From: Reticulitermes lucifugus
Taxonomy: Eukaryota; Arthropoda; Insecta; Blattodea; Rhinotermitidae
Reading direction: 5' to 3'
DNA length: 64,000 nt
NCBI GenBank assembly: GCA_026260175.1
Contig: JAKCWW010000431.1
Span: forward strand, 1 to 64,000
In this document: one piece after another, positions 22,021 to 31,480 of the stretch
Numbering within the stretch: the stretch's first letter is position 1
How the letters are laid out: every line of letters starts with the position of its first letter
Made by a program: the position numbers and the translations under genes
The notes under the pieces: model-generated
The model's database searches: none
What the model saw: the letters and a program-made list of their open reading frames with translations, nothing else
Told to the model about the DNA's origin: nothing

Positions 22021-22659
22021 CTTGAATATTGAGGGGAAAATCACTAGTATTAAAAATTTATTGCCGGAAACACCACCATTGTAATCATACAGGAAGAGCT
22101 TAGGTTCTTGTTTTGAGAACCAAATAAATCCCGCAGAACTTGTTATTGTCCTATGAAGCGTCAAAAGAACGTTGGCCAAGACACTTTGCTGGGACATTTA
22201 TTGACTGCTGACATTGTCCTTTGACTCCGTGACACAAGTATAGTCGCAGCTTCGCTAAAGAAGAGACAATAAAATTTTAAGAAATGAATACGTGACTGTG
22301 CAATAAAACTGGGTAAATAAGTTAATGAGAAACTTGTAACTTTAGGCTTAAATTATTACTTAATATTTATATTAAGTTATTTTTATCCGTCTTTTATTTG
22401 GTCACATGTTACTTGCATGAATTGCGAATTCGTGTTTTAAAATGTAAATGTGTGACATTTATATGATAATTTATACGACTTCTGATGATATCTTTGTAAT
22501 AACGTCTGCGCATTTTTAATTTTGATGAGACGTTTCATCCTTACCATCAAATTATGAGCAATTTCACAAGGAACTGAATTTTCTTAGCCTTGTTTAACAA
22601 GTACTGTGGTCAGTAAGGTCAGCTTACACGGACTTCAGCCATAACAACGATATGCAGTA
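22021..22659. other. Unassigned AT-rich DNA
   Basis: A 62-codon minus frame (22009-22197) has no domain. Nothing else is seen. Confidence 0.35.
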
Positions 22660-22770
22660 GGTATATATCCGATCGCTGCGATCTGGTAGTAGCACTGTTA
22701 CTTCGTTTACGAGAGACATCGGATTCGAACCTGGGTCGGCTATATATGTCTTTCGTTCAATTTTTCGCCC
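22660..22770 (+). mobile_element. SINE head, tRNA-like
   Basis: CCGATCGCTGCGATCTGGTA (weak A box), then GACATCGGATTCGAACCTGG GTCGG (B box, split here). The spacing between the boxes fits a tRNA-like promoter. The 3' body after TATATATG is AT-rich and not recognised. It could be a tRNA pseudogene instead. Confidence 0.5.
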
Positions 22771-22924
22771 CCTGAAAACTAATTCTATAATAGGGCTTTA
22801 AAACAGGCCACGACTGCTGCCATATTCTTTTCAATCCATCCTTTGCAAATCATCCTACCATTTGCTGTGCATGATCAGCGAAGATAGACGTGTTGAAGTA
22901 AAATATATAACAAATAATCACTTC

Positions 22925-23375
22925 GCCTTTACTTATGTCCCTGCTGTTCTTCTATTACGCCCTCCTTTTCATCTTCTGCTTCTCTTTGTCTTTCTTCTGC
23001 TCACTTTCCTTCTCCTGTCCCAAAGTTTCTTCATCTGTATTCATATTTTTTTCATTCTATTCTACTCTTTCTCCCATTTCCCGTTTCCTAATCCTTATTT
23101 TTACTCCGTTTCTTGTTTCTCTTTCTCTGTCTCCTCCATCTTGTCCTTCGTCTTTTTCTCCGTTTCTTTTCCTACTTTTCTTTTCTTCCTGTTCCTCTCT
23201 CTCCACCTTCTCTGCTGCTCCTGATTTTTTACCTGCTTGTCCTGCCTCTTCCCCATTCCTGCTCCGCGTGTTCCCCATTCTGGCATCCGTCTCGTTTTGT
23301 GGTCTTCTTTCCTCCTTCCCATGTGACCCTCTTGCTCCTCTTTCTACTTTCCATTTTCTGTCTCCTGAGCAACGT
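22925..23375 (+). repeat. Long pyrimidine tract, about 450 bp
   Basis: The plus strand is strongly T/C (TTCTCTTTCTCTGTCTCCTCC and many TTCCT, TCTTT words), with few purines for over 400 bp. It yields overlapping open frames on both strands (22935-23435 plus, 166 codons; 23057-23278 and 23101-23322 minus) full of S/F/L or E/K/R. I interpret these as low-complexity artefacts. Such tracts can in principle form triplex structures. Confidence 0.8.
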
Positions 23376-23394
23376 TCATATGAATGTATACCGT

Positions 23395-23650
23395 ACCAAC
23401 ATACGTGCAGGCGAGCTGCAGGCTGTACGCCCTAGGTTCGATTCCCGGCAGGAACAAGGGACTGGTCTTTCCTCCGAAGCTTCCAGACAGGCTCTGAGCC
23501 CCAACCAGTCTCATATTCAATAGCTAGCAGGGGTTCTTTCCCTGGGGGTGCATAAGGGGGGGGGCAGCCGTGGCGTGAAAAAGATCACTAACCCCAATCT
23601 AGTGCCCAGCTGAATTATAATTGGAGATGTAACTCCATTTACTCACTTGC
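23395..23650 (+). mobile_element. SINE family B
   Basis: Head AGGTTCGATTCCCGGCAGGA (B box). The body includes CTTCCAGACAGGCTCTGAGC, TTCAATAGCTAGCAGGGG, TTTCCCTGGGGGTGCATAAG and CAATCTAGTGCCCAGCTGAA. The order matches the other family B copies. A G-rich run of eight bases interrupts the 'GGGGGTAAAGCGGCC' landmark. Confidence 0.7.
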
Positions 23651-24656
23651 CTTTATCCCTTGCACAGGATCAGATTTACTTTTACTGAAATACGCAGAGA
23701 TCATTCTACGGATTAGTGCAATACAGTGTTCAAATCCGTGGGGTTCACATTGTAAGCAGAAATGGTATCTTTTTCCACACAATTGTACGCTCTGGACATT
23801 AAAAAGCCATGGGTCTTCCTGTTCAATTACTGTCACTTGGAACAGTGCAGCTGAAATAAATTCAGATGTCTGTATTTTCGGAAACGACCTACAGCAGCTA
23901 GTGGAGAGACTCTGAAACACGATTTACCTGCAAGTCAAGGTTGGTAATGATACTAGACCTGCATTATGGATATTTCAAGACCGCCTATAGTTTTGATTTA
24001 TTTGACATGTCGACTGCTGATCGATCGTTAATGATATATCGATTCTGCCTCCACTCATGCTTTCATGTTAATGGCATCGAATGTCATGAATGAAATTCAT
24101 GTGTCAAAGTTAAATAACTGATGATGAGATCTGATACACACAGAATGTGGGTTTCATGGCTGTTGTGTTCTGTACAGTCAATCTTTCCTAAGTGTTCGTA
24201 GGATTTATCTAGTAAGTTTTCGGCGAATTATAGGCCCTAGTGTTGTTTATCTTGTATTATTTATATAAGGTCTGCTTGTTTTATTTGAACAGATGTTTTA
24301 AGAACGTGTTTGCCAGATAACAGGCCTTGTTTATGAATGGAAAAATTAAGATCGTCTCTTGAATGTTTTATAAAATAGGCGACTTCCTGTATCATGGGCC
24401 TCCACTCCCCTGTATGCCTTCGTGCCCTGCATTGGGACAAGTTTACTTTTTTATCTTCACGCGTGTCACATGTCCTGCCTATCTCAGCCTCCGTGACTTA
24501 ATTATCCTAGTAATAAACGATGACTTGAGAATAAATAACACTGTCTTTACGTAGTTTCCTATAGCCTCCTCTTGTATCAAGTTTCTTGGTTAAAATGTTC
24601 TATTCATCAGTCTGTCTCAGATGCTTTCAACATATTTTCAGTATTAAGTAGGCCGT
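23651..24656. other. Unassigned DNA
   Basis: A 93-codon minus frame (23639-23920) reads MFQSLSTSCCRSFPKIQTSE and so on, with no recognised motif; its neighbourhood shows no splice or promoter signals. The rest is AT-rich. Confidence 0.3.
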
Positions 24657-24935
24657 AAGGCCATGCCATGGCTCAGGCGTTTAGTCGCCGGCCTCTCACC
24701 GCGGAGGCCCGGGTTCGATCCCGGGTCGGTCCATGTGGGATTTGTGGTGGACAAATTGGCACTGGGACAGGTTTTTCTCCGATTCTGTCAATTTGATTTT
24801 ACCGGTGCTCCATTACAATGGAAAAGCAGAAAAACCCTCATCATCTTCATCTTCCTCATAGGGTTGCACAATAAGTCTTCAAACGCTGCGGTGCGTTCGT
24901 AGCATCTGCTGCGGGGCCCTTCAGTAATAATAATA
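24657..24935 (+). mobile_element. tRNA-derived SINE, family D
   Basis: The head CCATGGCTCAGGCGTTTAGT is an A-box region. It is followed by CCTCTCACCGCGGAGGCCCG and GGTTCGATCCCGGGTCGG (near-perfect B box). The body TTGGCACTGGGACAGGTTTT then TCTCCGATTCTGTCAA matches the copy at 26745. It ends with a CTTCAGTAATAATAATAA tail. The head is well kept, so this looks fairly young. Confidence 0.85.
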
Positions 24936-25688
24936 AGTAGGCCGTATCCTTGTTTCTCTCCTTAAAATGCTGTTGCTTAAACATTCGGGATAGTCAGTAT
25001 TAGGGCGTCTGCGTAGTTGTAAAGTGGTTTAAGGCCCCATTATTTTCATAGCTCTCTTGTTTTATACGTTCTGAAGGAACACAGATTTGGTATGTCACAA
25101 ATGTCTACAAGATCTTTATCTATAATCTTCCTTCAGAGGGAAAGAAAGAGTACTCCCAGCTAAAATATTTCATCCCCCTAACTATCCACGGGATACATCT
25201 CAGCCCCACCATCCGAGACCCTTGTCACCTATACAGAACCATTCTTTTTTACCACCCAATTATCAACATCACCTTTTTCCCCAGCTGTAACACATTCCAC
25301 CACTAGCATTTTTTTCAGAGCTATGGGTTACCGAAACCCAACGTTGAAGGAAACAAGTACGAAGTATGTTGGTAAAAAGCTTTGAGACCTGGGACTGATG
25401 TTTTCAACTAATTTGCTTTTTGATAGTGTAAAGCTGATAATATGTGAGCTTAGAGATTGTTAGTAAGTGAAAGAGATCAACCGGCATTTGCGTAAATAAT
25501 TCAGAGGGTTTCATTTACATGAAGCAGTGGCGTCTGAAGAGATTGTAGGAGTTGCAGCCTAAACAGGGGACAAGCTTTGAATTATAAATCGGCCCATTTT
25601 TGAAGCCCAAATTTTAAATAATTATTTGGCCTATTTCTTTTGGATCTTCGTATTTTCTTTATTCTGAACCTAACGGTTTACCCTATTA
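24936..25688. other. Unassigned AT-rich DNA
   Basis: Nothing recognised; bases 25150-25330 are C-rich without a motif. Confidence 0.35.
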
Positions 25689-26200
25689 CAGTTGCCCCCG
25701 CTACATCGCTCTCTCCGCACTTACGTAGTTAGCCCCCAGACTCAGTACATTAATCCAAGTGCGCAAATTCTTACTTAAGACGCTGAAAATTTCTTCGAGT
25801 TGCTGAAACCCCAGAATCAAAAGCTTACGCTTGAACGTCTTTTTTAAATTCGGAAACAAAGATCTCCTGAAGAAGCTGAGGAGCCTGACTCTGAGCCTAA
25901 GGAGAAGAACATGACGGTTTTGAAGTTGACTGATTTGCTTGGTCTCACTGACGCTGGAGTTAAGGGGTTTGATGACATTGATTGGAACGAGCTGCGAGCA
26001 TAAAAAAGTGGAGAGAAATTTTGAGGATCCTTGCTTGCTACGAGGAAATTCTGAAGGAGAATGAGAGAAAAAGTCTTTGTCTCGCCAGAATTCAGTGCAT
26101 GATTTCTTCAAGGCATATTCAGGGACTTTGTACCGCCACCTGTGTTGTAGGACACAATGATGATCCAGATGACCCGCTTACAGTTACGAGGAAGGGCCTC
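25689..26200 (+). mobile_element. Tigger-type transposon relic, transposase C-terminus
   Basis: A possible left end CAGTTGCCCCCGCTACATCG follows TA at 25687-25688. From about 25870 the plus strand gives EEAEEPDSEPKEKNMTVLKL, TDLLGLTDAGVKGFDDIDWN, ILACYEEILKEN and, in another frame, SLSRQNSVHDFFK, then DDPDDPLTV. This order (acidic segment, 'I.ACYEEIL', then a QxxVxxFF box) matches the C-terminal quarter of Tigger transposases as I know them. At least three reading frames are used, so it is broken. The DDE core and the right terminus were not found. Open frames on the minus strand here are shadows. Confidence 0.7.
26086..26109 (+). other. PCNA-box-like peptide QNSVHDFF
   Basis: CAG AAT TCA GTG CAT GAT TTC TTC encodes Q-x-x-V-x-x-F-F, a near match to the PCNA-interacting box, at the position where Tigger proteins have it. 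Confidence 0.5.
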
Positions 26201-26744
26201 CTCCTTAAATTATCATTTCTTTGCTTTTTAATATGTTTTGTATATCGTTCATAAGTATCAATACATCCTTTTTTATCTTGGTCAGAACAGATTGTCTGGA
26301 ACCACCCTCCCCATTTTAACATTGCTTTGTTGAAAAATTTGTACCGACCAACTTCGCCAGTCTCGGAACCACTACCACTGCCATACTTCAAGGCTGATTT
26401 TTAGCCACTTTACTGTATTTTTTAAATATTTGAGTTTTTGTTAATTTTTTCTCAATGTTACTGCTTGTGTTATTACGTGATTTTAGTTATATTTCTGTAT
26501 TATTTATATAGTCTAAGATAATGTATTTTATTTGTAAGCACATGAAGCCAAGTAGTAACTACCGTACTGTGCTACCTGCTTTAACATTAAGAAATTTGGC
26601 ATTTTGACACAGTGTGTTTTTATTTTGTGATTCTCAGAGTAAATACCGTAGTTGCAGTAAGATAACATAAATATGGATTAAAGCTGCGTACCCTGTGAAG
26701 CAGAGACTGGCCTGTATGTGTAATTTAGATTAATTTCATTCGTC
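26201..26744. other. Unassigned, probably Tigger 3' flank
   Basis: AT-rich. Bases 26280-26400 hold a C-rich piece (CTGGAACCACCCTCCCCATT) that may belong to the Tigger element, but no right terminus was identified. Confidence 0.35.
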
Positions 26745-27005
26745 AGGTAGGCCGTGCCATGACGCAGGCAATTAGCCATCACCCTCTCACCGCCGAGGCC
26801 CGGTTTCAGTGATGGGCCAATCCATATAAGTGTGTAGCTGACAGAATGCACTGAGACACGCTTCCTCCGATTGTGTTTGTTTACCCTTGTCAGTACCATT
26901 CCACCAATGCTCCATACTCATCCAGAAAGACAAACGAGGGATGCCGGTTCAAACAAAACGAAGCTCCTTGTCATATTGGACCTCCCAATTGTTCAGTCTT
27001 GAAAA
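26745..27005 (+). mobile_element. SINE family D, diverged
   Basis: GTAGGCCGTGCCATGACGCA then CACCCTCTCACCGCCGAGGC CCGG and TGCACTGAGACACGCTTCCT CCGATT parallel the copy at 24657. The B box is damaged (GGTTTCAGTGATGGGCCAATCC). It ends in CTTGTCATATTGGACCTCCC then AATAT-rich DNA. Older than the copy at 24657. Confidence 0.75.
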
Positions 27006-28469
27006 GGATAATATAAATTAAATTATTTCAAATACATCTGCGTTAACTGCCCAGCAGTACGTCAGCTTTTACGGGCAGGACAGTTATTATGTGTTGTCTC
27101 TGAGGTAGGAACTGAAGTGTAAAGTATTTTCTGTATGAAATTTGTACTTCAAAGGGTTCTCGCGTCTGTGGACTGCTGCTTTGTTGTAACTAATAAAAGA
27201 AGTGACAGTGTACTGTAACTTCATTGAGCTTTGCAAACTGACCATTTAAAAGCAGACCTAAAATTGCCATTTGCGAAGGTTCCTATTTATTCTTTGCCCG
27301 TCCATACTGAATACCCAGCCCCCTGTAATATAAATTTTCCTAAACACAGAGAGCATTTTTATAGCCGGACTGAGCATTGCAGCTCTGGCCGAATAATCGC
27401 TGGCTGTAGCCTACAGCTAAGATGTCGTCCGCTCTAAGGCGTAGAGTTCAGAGGCAAAAAGTACTCCCTGTATTATTCAGAATGTATCATGATGGTACTT
27501 TTTATGCACTGTAAAAATGGGATCATCCGTAAATCATCCGTATTGACATTTTGGAACATTGTTTTTGCTTTACTTTGAAAATTTGTCAATTTTATATAGC
27601 TTCATCTGCCCATCTAAGCAACACCATTATGATAATTTTCGTATTCATTTAACTGAAAATACCTCACACACACTGGTTAATTTTTGTCTGTTGCAAAGGT
27701 AGAATATGCCTTAGATGTAATGCAAAAAACAGTAATAAAGAACTTTCTCGTGACCATGTTAATAACAAAAATGTAAACTGATATCTGGAATTATTTTGTG
27801 TATTCCTGAGAGTAAGTATCTTTCCCATCAATTATGAATCAAATATCCTGCACAAAGCATCTGATCGATTCCGTAATATCGAGCCTTATAAATCACTATG
27901 AACTTTAAAACTGGCTCACGATATGACGTGTAGAAATAATGTAAACATGTTATCTGTTTCCTGCAATGATACGCTGTGAATATTATGGCATGGAATCGTG
28001 GCTTAACATACCACCCAGTTAATGGCACAAACAATACGGAACTGAAGTGGTCACGTTGAGGCAGGTATTGTAGGTTCAGGAAATGACTGTAATAGTAAAG
28101 GTTCTTAATTCTATAAATACGTGGCATTAAAATCGTTGTTGTTGGATTCTGGTGATCAGGAACAAGCTCTGAGGCACCTACACCATTCTCTTAATTCAAG
28201 CAGCTGTCGGTTTCTGGAGAGTGAAAGCGACACAAAGGCAAGTTGAAGTTCTTCCTACAGACGAATAGTTTTTCGAAACTTAGGCGTATTTCTTTTATGT
28301 CAGATTTTACAGATTTCTTTTTCTGATGTAATTTTTTTATTAGGAAAAGGTGTTAATTTTGTAACCTAATATGATCCCATTTATTTGCTCAATTTACTTT
28401 CTATATCAGTCATTTTATGTTTGTTCTTCAAATTATTGTTTCTGATCCAATTATAAATGTATGCGATGG
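27006..28469. other. Unassigned AT-rich DNA
   Basis: Frames at 27231-27437 (plus) and 27828-28127 (minus, 99 codons) show no domain. No repeat is recognised. Confidence 0.35.
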
Positions 28470-28600
28470 CTGTTACAAAAGCTGTCAGCTCGTACTGGTA
28501 CCATCGATATGGTGCTAGACCTGGAAGATAAGAATTTGATTTCCGGTGGGGGTGTCCAGATTTGTCTCTTCACACTCACAAGAATGTTCCTGGGCTCGCT
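28470..28600 (+). mobile_element. Probable SINE B head fragment
   Basis: AAGCTGTCAGCTCGTACTGG, CATCGATATGGTGCTAGACC and GATTTCCGGTGGGGGTGTCC resemble the tRNA-like head and the CCGGTGGGGGCGAG junction of family B (compare 30250). The downstream body is not recognisable. The 127-codon frame starting at 28546 begins inside this repeat. Confidence 0.35.
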
Positions 28601-29976
28601 TAGCCTCGTTAGCAAAAGGGTTCATTGAAAACTTCAATACACTTGCGAGACTTCATATTCTCCCGGTTACGACTACGAAGACTTGTCTTCTGGCTAGTGA
28701 CGTCATGCAGTCTGATATCTTATTAAAACGTTTCGGAATAATCTTTCTCTGTCTTATGAGCAGATCTGCCCTGCAAAAGGGACAGTGGTTGCCACAGGAA
28801 CGTTCTTTAAACTTGCCACAAGACAATAATCTTCAACATTACTTCGTACTCCATATCTGGCTGACTTGCCGGAGGACCTGTATTGTACTGGTCAGACAGA
28901 TGCAGGGCTCTGATGGCTCAATAACATAGTTCCTCGTGCCTAATGATAATAAGATACGGTGAGAGAACAAGGCCTGGCGTCGAGAAAGGAGTCGGTTGGG
29001 AAGTTGATTGATCGGTGTTTGTACTGTGGGCAATATTTCCTTGCCACTCACTAAATACTCTGTACGTCATATTTCAGCCCAAGCGACGGGTGAGAAATGA
29101 AAGCACAAAGTTAGTAGACACGAACTTGCTTGATGTAGTGCACATATGAATGGTTATTCTAGTTCACAAAATGTATTCGTATTGTGTAATGATTCTGTTG
29201 ATACAGTAGCCCTGTTTATAATAACTAGTTCTTAAACAACACTCTCGTGAACCATGGGTCTGTCAGATGATGATAATAATATAAACAGTAAAAACGAATG
29301 AACATTGTGACTGCTTAATCATGACGAACACAACTGTAACTGGAAGCAAAAAAATTTGGAATCACGAATCGTGAAGAGTACAAAACATGACTGAAAGTAG
29401 TCTGCATGGTAATTGCGTACAAAATAAATACTTTAAAACTTTTGTTTTGAATAAAATGTAAATGAAACTGTGCGATACCGTGAATTGAAAGCACTCTTAA
29501 ATTATCTTGGGCAAAGAAGACGCCGCTCCACAGTCTTCTGGCGGGTATAAATAGCAAATTGAAATTGTGAGTCGTAAAGCGTTGTTCCTCCATTGGTATC
29601 CGAAATTGAAATTATTTTACTATCTCTGAACTGCTAGTACGCGCTAATCATGCCAGAACTTTGATAAAATAAACATTTGTACACAAGTATGAATGACCAA
29701 TAGAGTAAGTATAGAAGGCTTTAGTGCTGAGCATGCGTAGTGGAAAGAGAGATGTTGCATTTTGACGATGACATTCGCGGCAAAAATTGCAATGTGACCG
29801 CTGTCTGAAACTCGGAATAAGACCTACAATTATGTTAAGAGAAAAGATATTGGCTTTGTCAGTTTTTTTCTTTAATCTGCTCAGAATAATATCAGATTGC
29901 GGAATTTACTTGTAGAAATGATGGACGAGTGCAAAATATCAGTGACTAAGTTTAATGGTATCCATCCCCTTGTGTC
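28601..29976. other. Unassigned DNA
   Basis: The plus frame 28546-28929 (127 codons) has no domain and starts inside a SINE-like piece. A 92-codon minus frame at 29315-29593 is likewise anonymous. Confidence 0.3.
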
Positions 29977-30474
29977 TGTGGACCGGGATAGCGTAGTCGG
30001 TATAGCGACTCGCTACGGGCTGGACGGTCCGGGGATCGAATCCTGCCGATCCCAGTGGCCGCGCGGTCTAAGGCTTGGGTCTACGGCCGCTTTCTTACTG
30101 GGATTGCGGGTTCGAATCCCGCCGGGGGCGTGGATGTTTGTGTTGTGTTTGATGTATAAGGAAAGTAGTATGGAATATAAAGTGACATGAAGGACGGAAG
30201 GATTTAAAAGTACAAAATGATTCAAAGGGGAAAACAAAAAAAAAGAATCCCGGTGGGGGCGAGATTTTTCGCAGCCGTCCAGACCGGCCCTGGGGCTCAC
30301 CCTGCCTCCTATACAATGGGTACCGGGTCTCTTTCCCGGGGGTAAAGCGGCCGGGGCTTGGAGTTGACCACCCACCCCTATCTAGTGCCGAGGTTAAAGA
30401 AAGAGTAGGGCTATACCTCTACTCCCCCTCTGGGCTTTCATGGCCTGTTCTAGGGAGAACTTTACCTTTACCTT
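29977..30474 (+). mobile_element. SINE family B interrupted by a SINE family C copy
   Basis: The outer element is bounded by a perfect 13-bp target duplication, ATCCCCTTGTGTC at 29964-29976 and 30475-30487. Its head is GACCGGGATAGCGTAGTCGG (A box) with CCGGGGATCGAATCC (B box). The body resumes at 30251 with CGGTGGGGGCGAGATTTTTC, CAGACCGGCCCTGGGGCTCA, TTTCCCGGGGGTAAAGCGGC, TATCTAGTGCCGAGGTTAAA and the tail TTTACCTTTACCTT. The interruption at 30044-30244 falls inside the B box. Without the insert the outer SINE is about 290 bp. This is the best-defined family B copy in the window. Confidence 0.9.
30044..30244 (+). mobile_element. SINE family C variant nested in SINE B
   Basis: Starts TGCCGATCCCAGTGGCCGCG then CGGTCTAAGG and GGGTTCGAATCCCGCCGGGG (B box), ending in a run of A at 30236-30244. 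GAATCC on both sides (30038-30043 and 30245-30250) may be a short target duplication. After the head its body (GTGTTGTGTTTGATGTATAA ...) differs from the other C copies, which have GTCAGGTAGAGG, so it is a separate subfamily sharing the tRNA-like head. Confidence 0.8.
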
Positions 30475-30557
30475 ATCCCCTTGTGTCCAGTCAATCACAT
30501 TAAGTACACACTGTTCCGTCTAATAAAACACTTTATTATTTCTTACAATACTACATG

Positions 30558-30584
30558 TTTCGATCTAAACCGATCACCATCAGG
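30558..30584 (-). ncRNA. Hammerhead-like core, left arm
   Basis: Minus strand: CCTGATGGTGATC, GGTTTA loop, GATCGAAAC. GATC pairs with GATC as a short stem II. The canonical CUGAUGA reads CTGATGG here, so activity is doubtful. Confidence 0.35.
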
Positions 30585-31397
30585 CGTTCTCAACAAAACC
30601 TAAAAAAATAAGGTACATATTTGTATTTGTGAGATCTGTCAAATATTGAAAAATATGTTACATAATAATTGTAGTTTTTATTTTATTTGATGTAGGCTAT
30701 ATATACAAAGAGATTAAAATAGGTAATCGTATAAATGACAGAAATGCAGTTACGCCAAATACGGTACTTGATCCATTCATCCGGAATGACGTAAGCATAT
30801 TACGCGCCGCCAAACCACCCTCTTCTGACAAGACAACCGAGCTCAATAATAAGCTGCTACATGCATAGTAATAATCGGTAGTACAGGGCGTAAAATACTG
30901 AACGTGGAAAAAACTGAAAAAGTAAAGCCATACAACACTAAGTTTTGCATTATTACATCAAGAATGTTAGAAAAAATAGCAATAACATGCCAATATTGTT
31001 GCAGGATATTAGAATGATGAAGTAATTAGTGAAGAATAAATCCGCTAAATATAAAACCTATCCTTACAACTTTCCAAATAAAGTGCTTCGACACACACGC
31101 AAGACTTACCTGCGCTACACATCGAAAAATAACAATCAAGACAAGTGGCCAGCTAATTACGTGTGACAAAACGTGGACTTTTAGCTATAAAAAAATTAGT
31201 TTTTAACTTTTAACCTTCTTTTTTTTAGGAAAGAGCATCCTAAGAAATCTAAAAAACACTATATGATTGACAAACCAACTATCTACATGAGATAATACCA
31301 AAAACTACAATTTTATTGTAATACATATTTTGTAATATTGGAGAGATCTCACAAGTAACAACATTTTACCTTGTTTCTTGAAGTTTTGTAGAGAACA

Positions 31398-31422
31398 CAT
31401 GATGATTGGTTTAGATCGAAAC
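31398..31422 (+). ncRNA. Hammerhead-like core, right arm
   Basis: CATGATGATTGG then TTTAGATCGAAAC. The same layout as the left arm, but CTGATGA has become ATGATGA, so it is less canonical at the first base. Confidence 0.3.
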
Positions 31423-31480
31423 ATTGAAGAAATAATCAGGGATTGTTTTAGATGGAACAGTGTGTAATTATATGACTAAG

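Larger units (their letters stand above)
30491..31480. mobile_element. Inverted-repeat element with hammerhead-like cores (Penelope-like?)
   Basis: Left arm 30491-30702 and right arm about 31278-31480 are inverted copies about 200 bp long. Shared words (right-arm sense) are AAAACTACAATT, AGATCTCACAA, GAGAAC.C.TGATG, GGTTTAGATCGAAACAT, AAGAAATAAT and GGAACAGTGTGTA. The middle (30703-31277) is non-coding AT-rich DNA. Each arm has the order TGATG - GATC/GATC pairing segment - GAAAC, like a degenerate hammerhead ribozyme core, which is known in the terminal repeats of Penelope-like elements and retrozymes. No reverse transcriptase frame is present, so the family name is inference; a plain foldback transposon is the alternative. 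Confidence 0.55.

Noticed and set aside
22935-23435. A 166-codon frame rich in F, S and L
   Set aside because: It lies in a pyrimidine tract, and several frames on both strands are open for the same compositional reason.
24663-24735. A genuine tRNA gene
   Set aside because: A and B boxes are good, but no cloverleaf acceptor pairing is evident and a SINE body with a second copy at 26745 follows.
28546-28929. A 127-codon plus frame
   Set aside because: It starts inside a SINE-like piece and has no recognisable domain.
30013-30375. A 120-codon minus frame with HAPGGIRTRNPSKKAAV
   Set aside because: It reads antisense through nested SINEs; the peptide is a by-product of B-box sequence.
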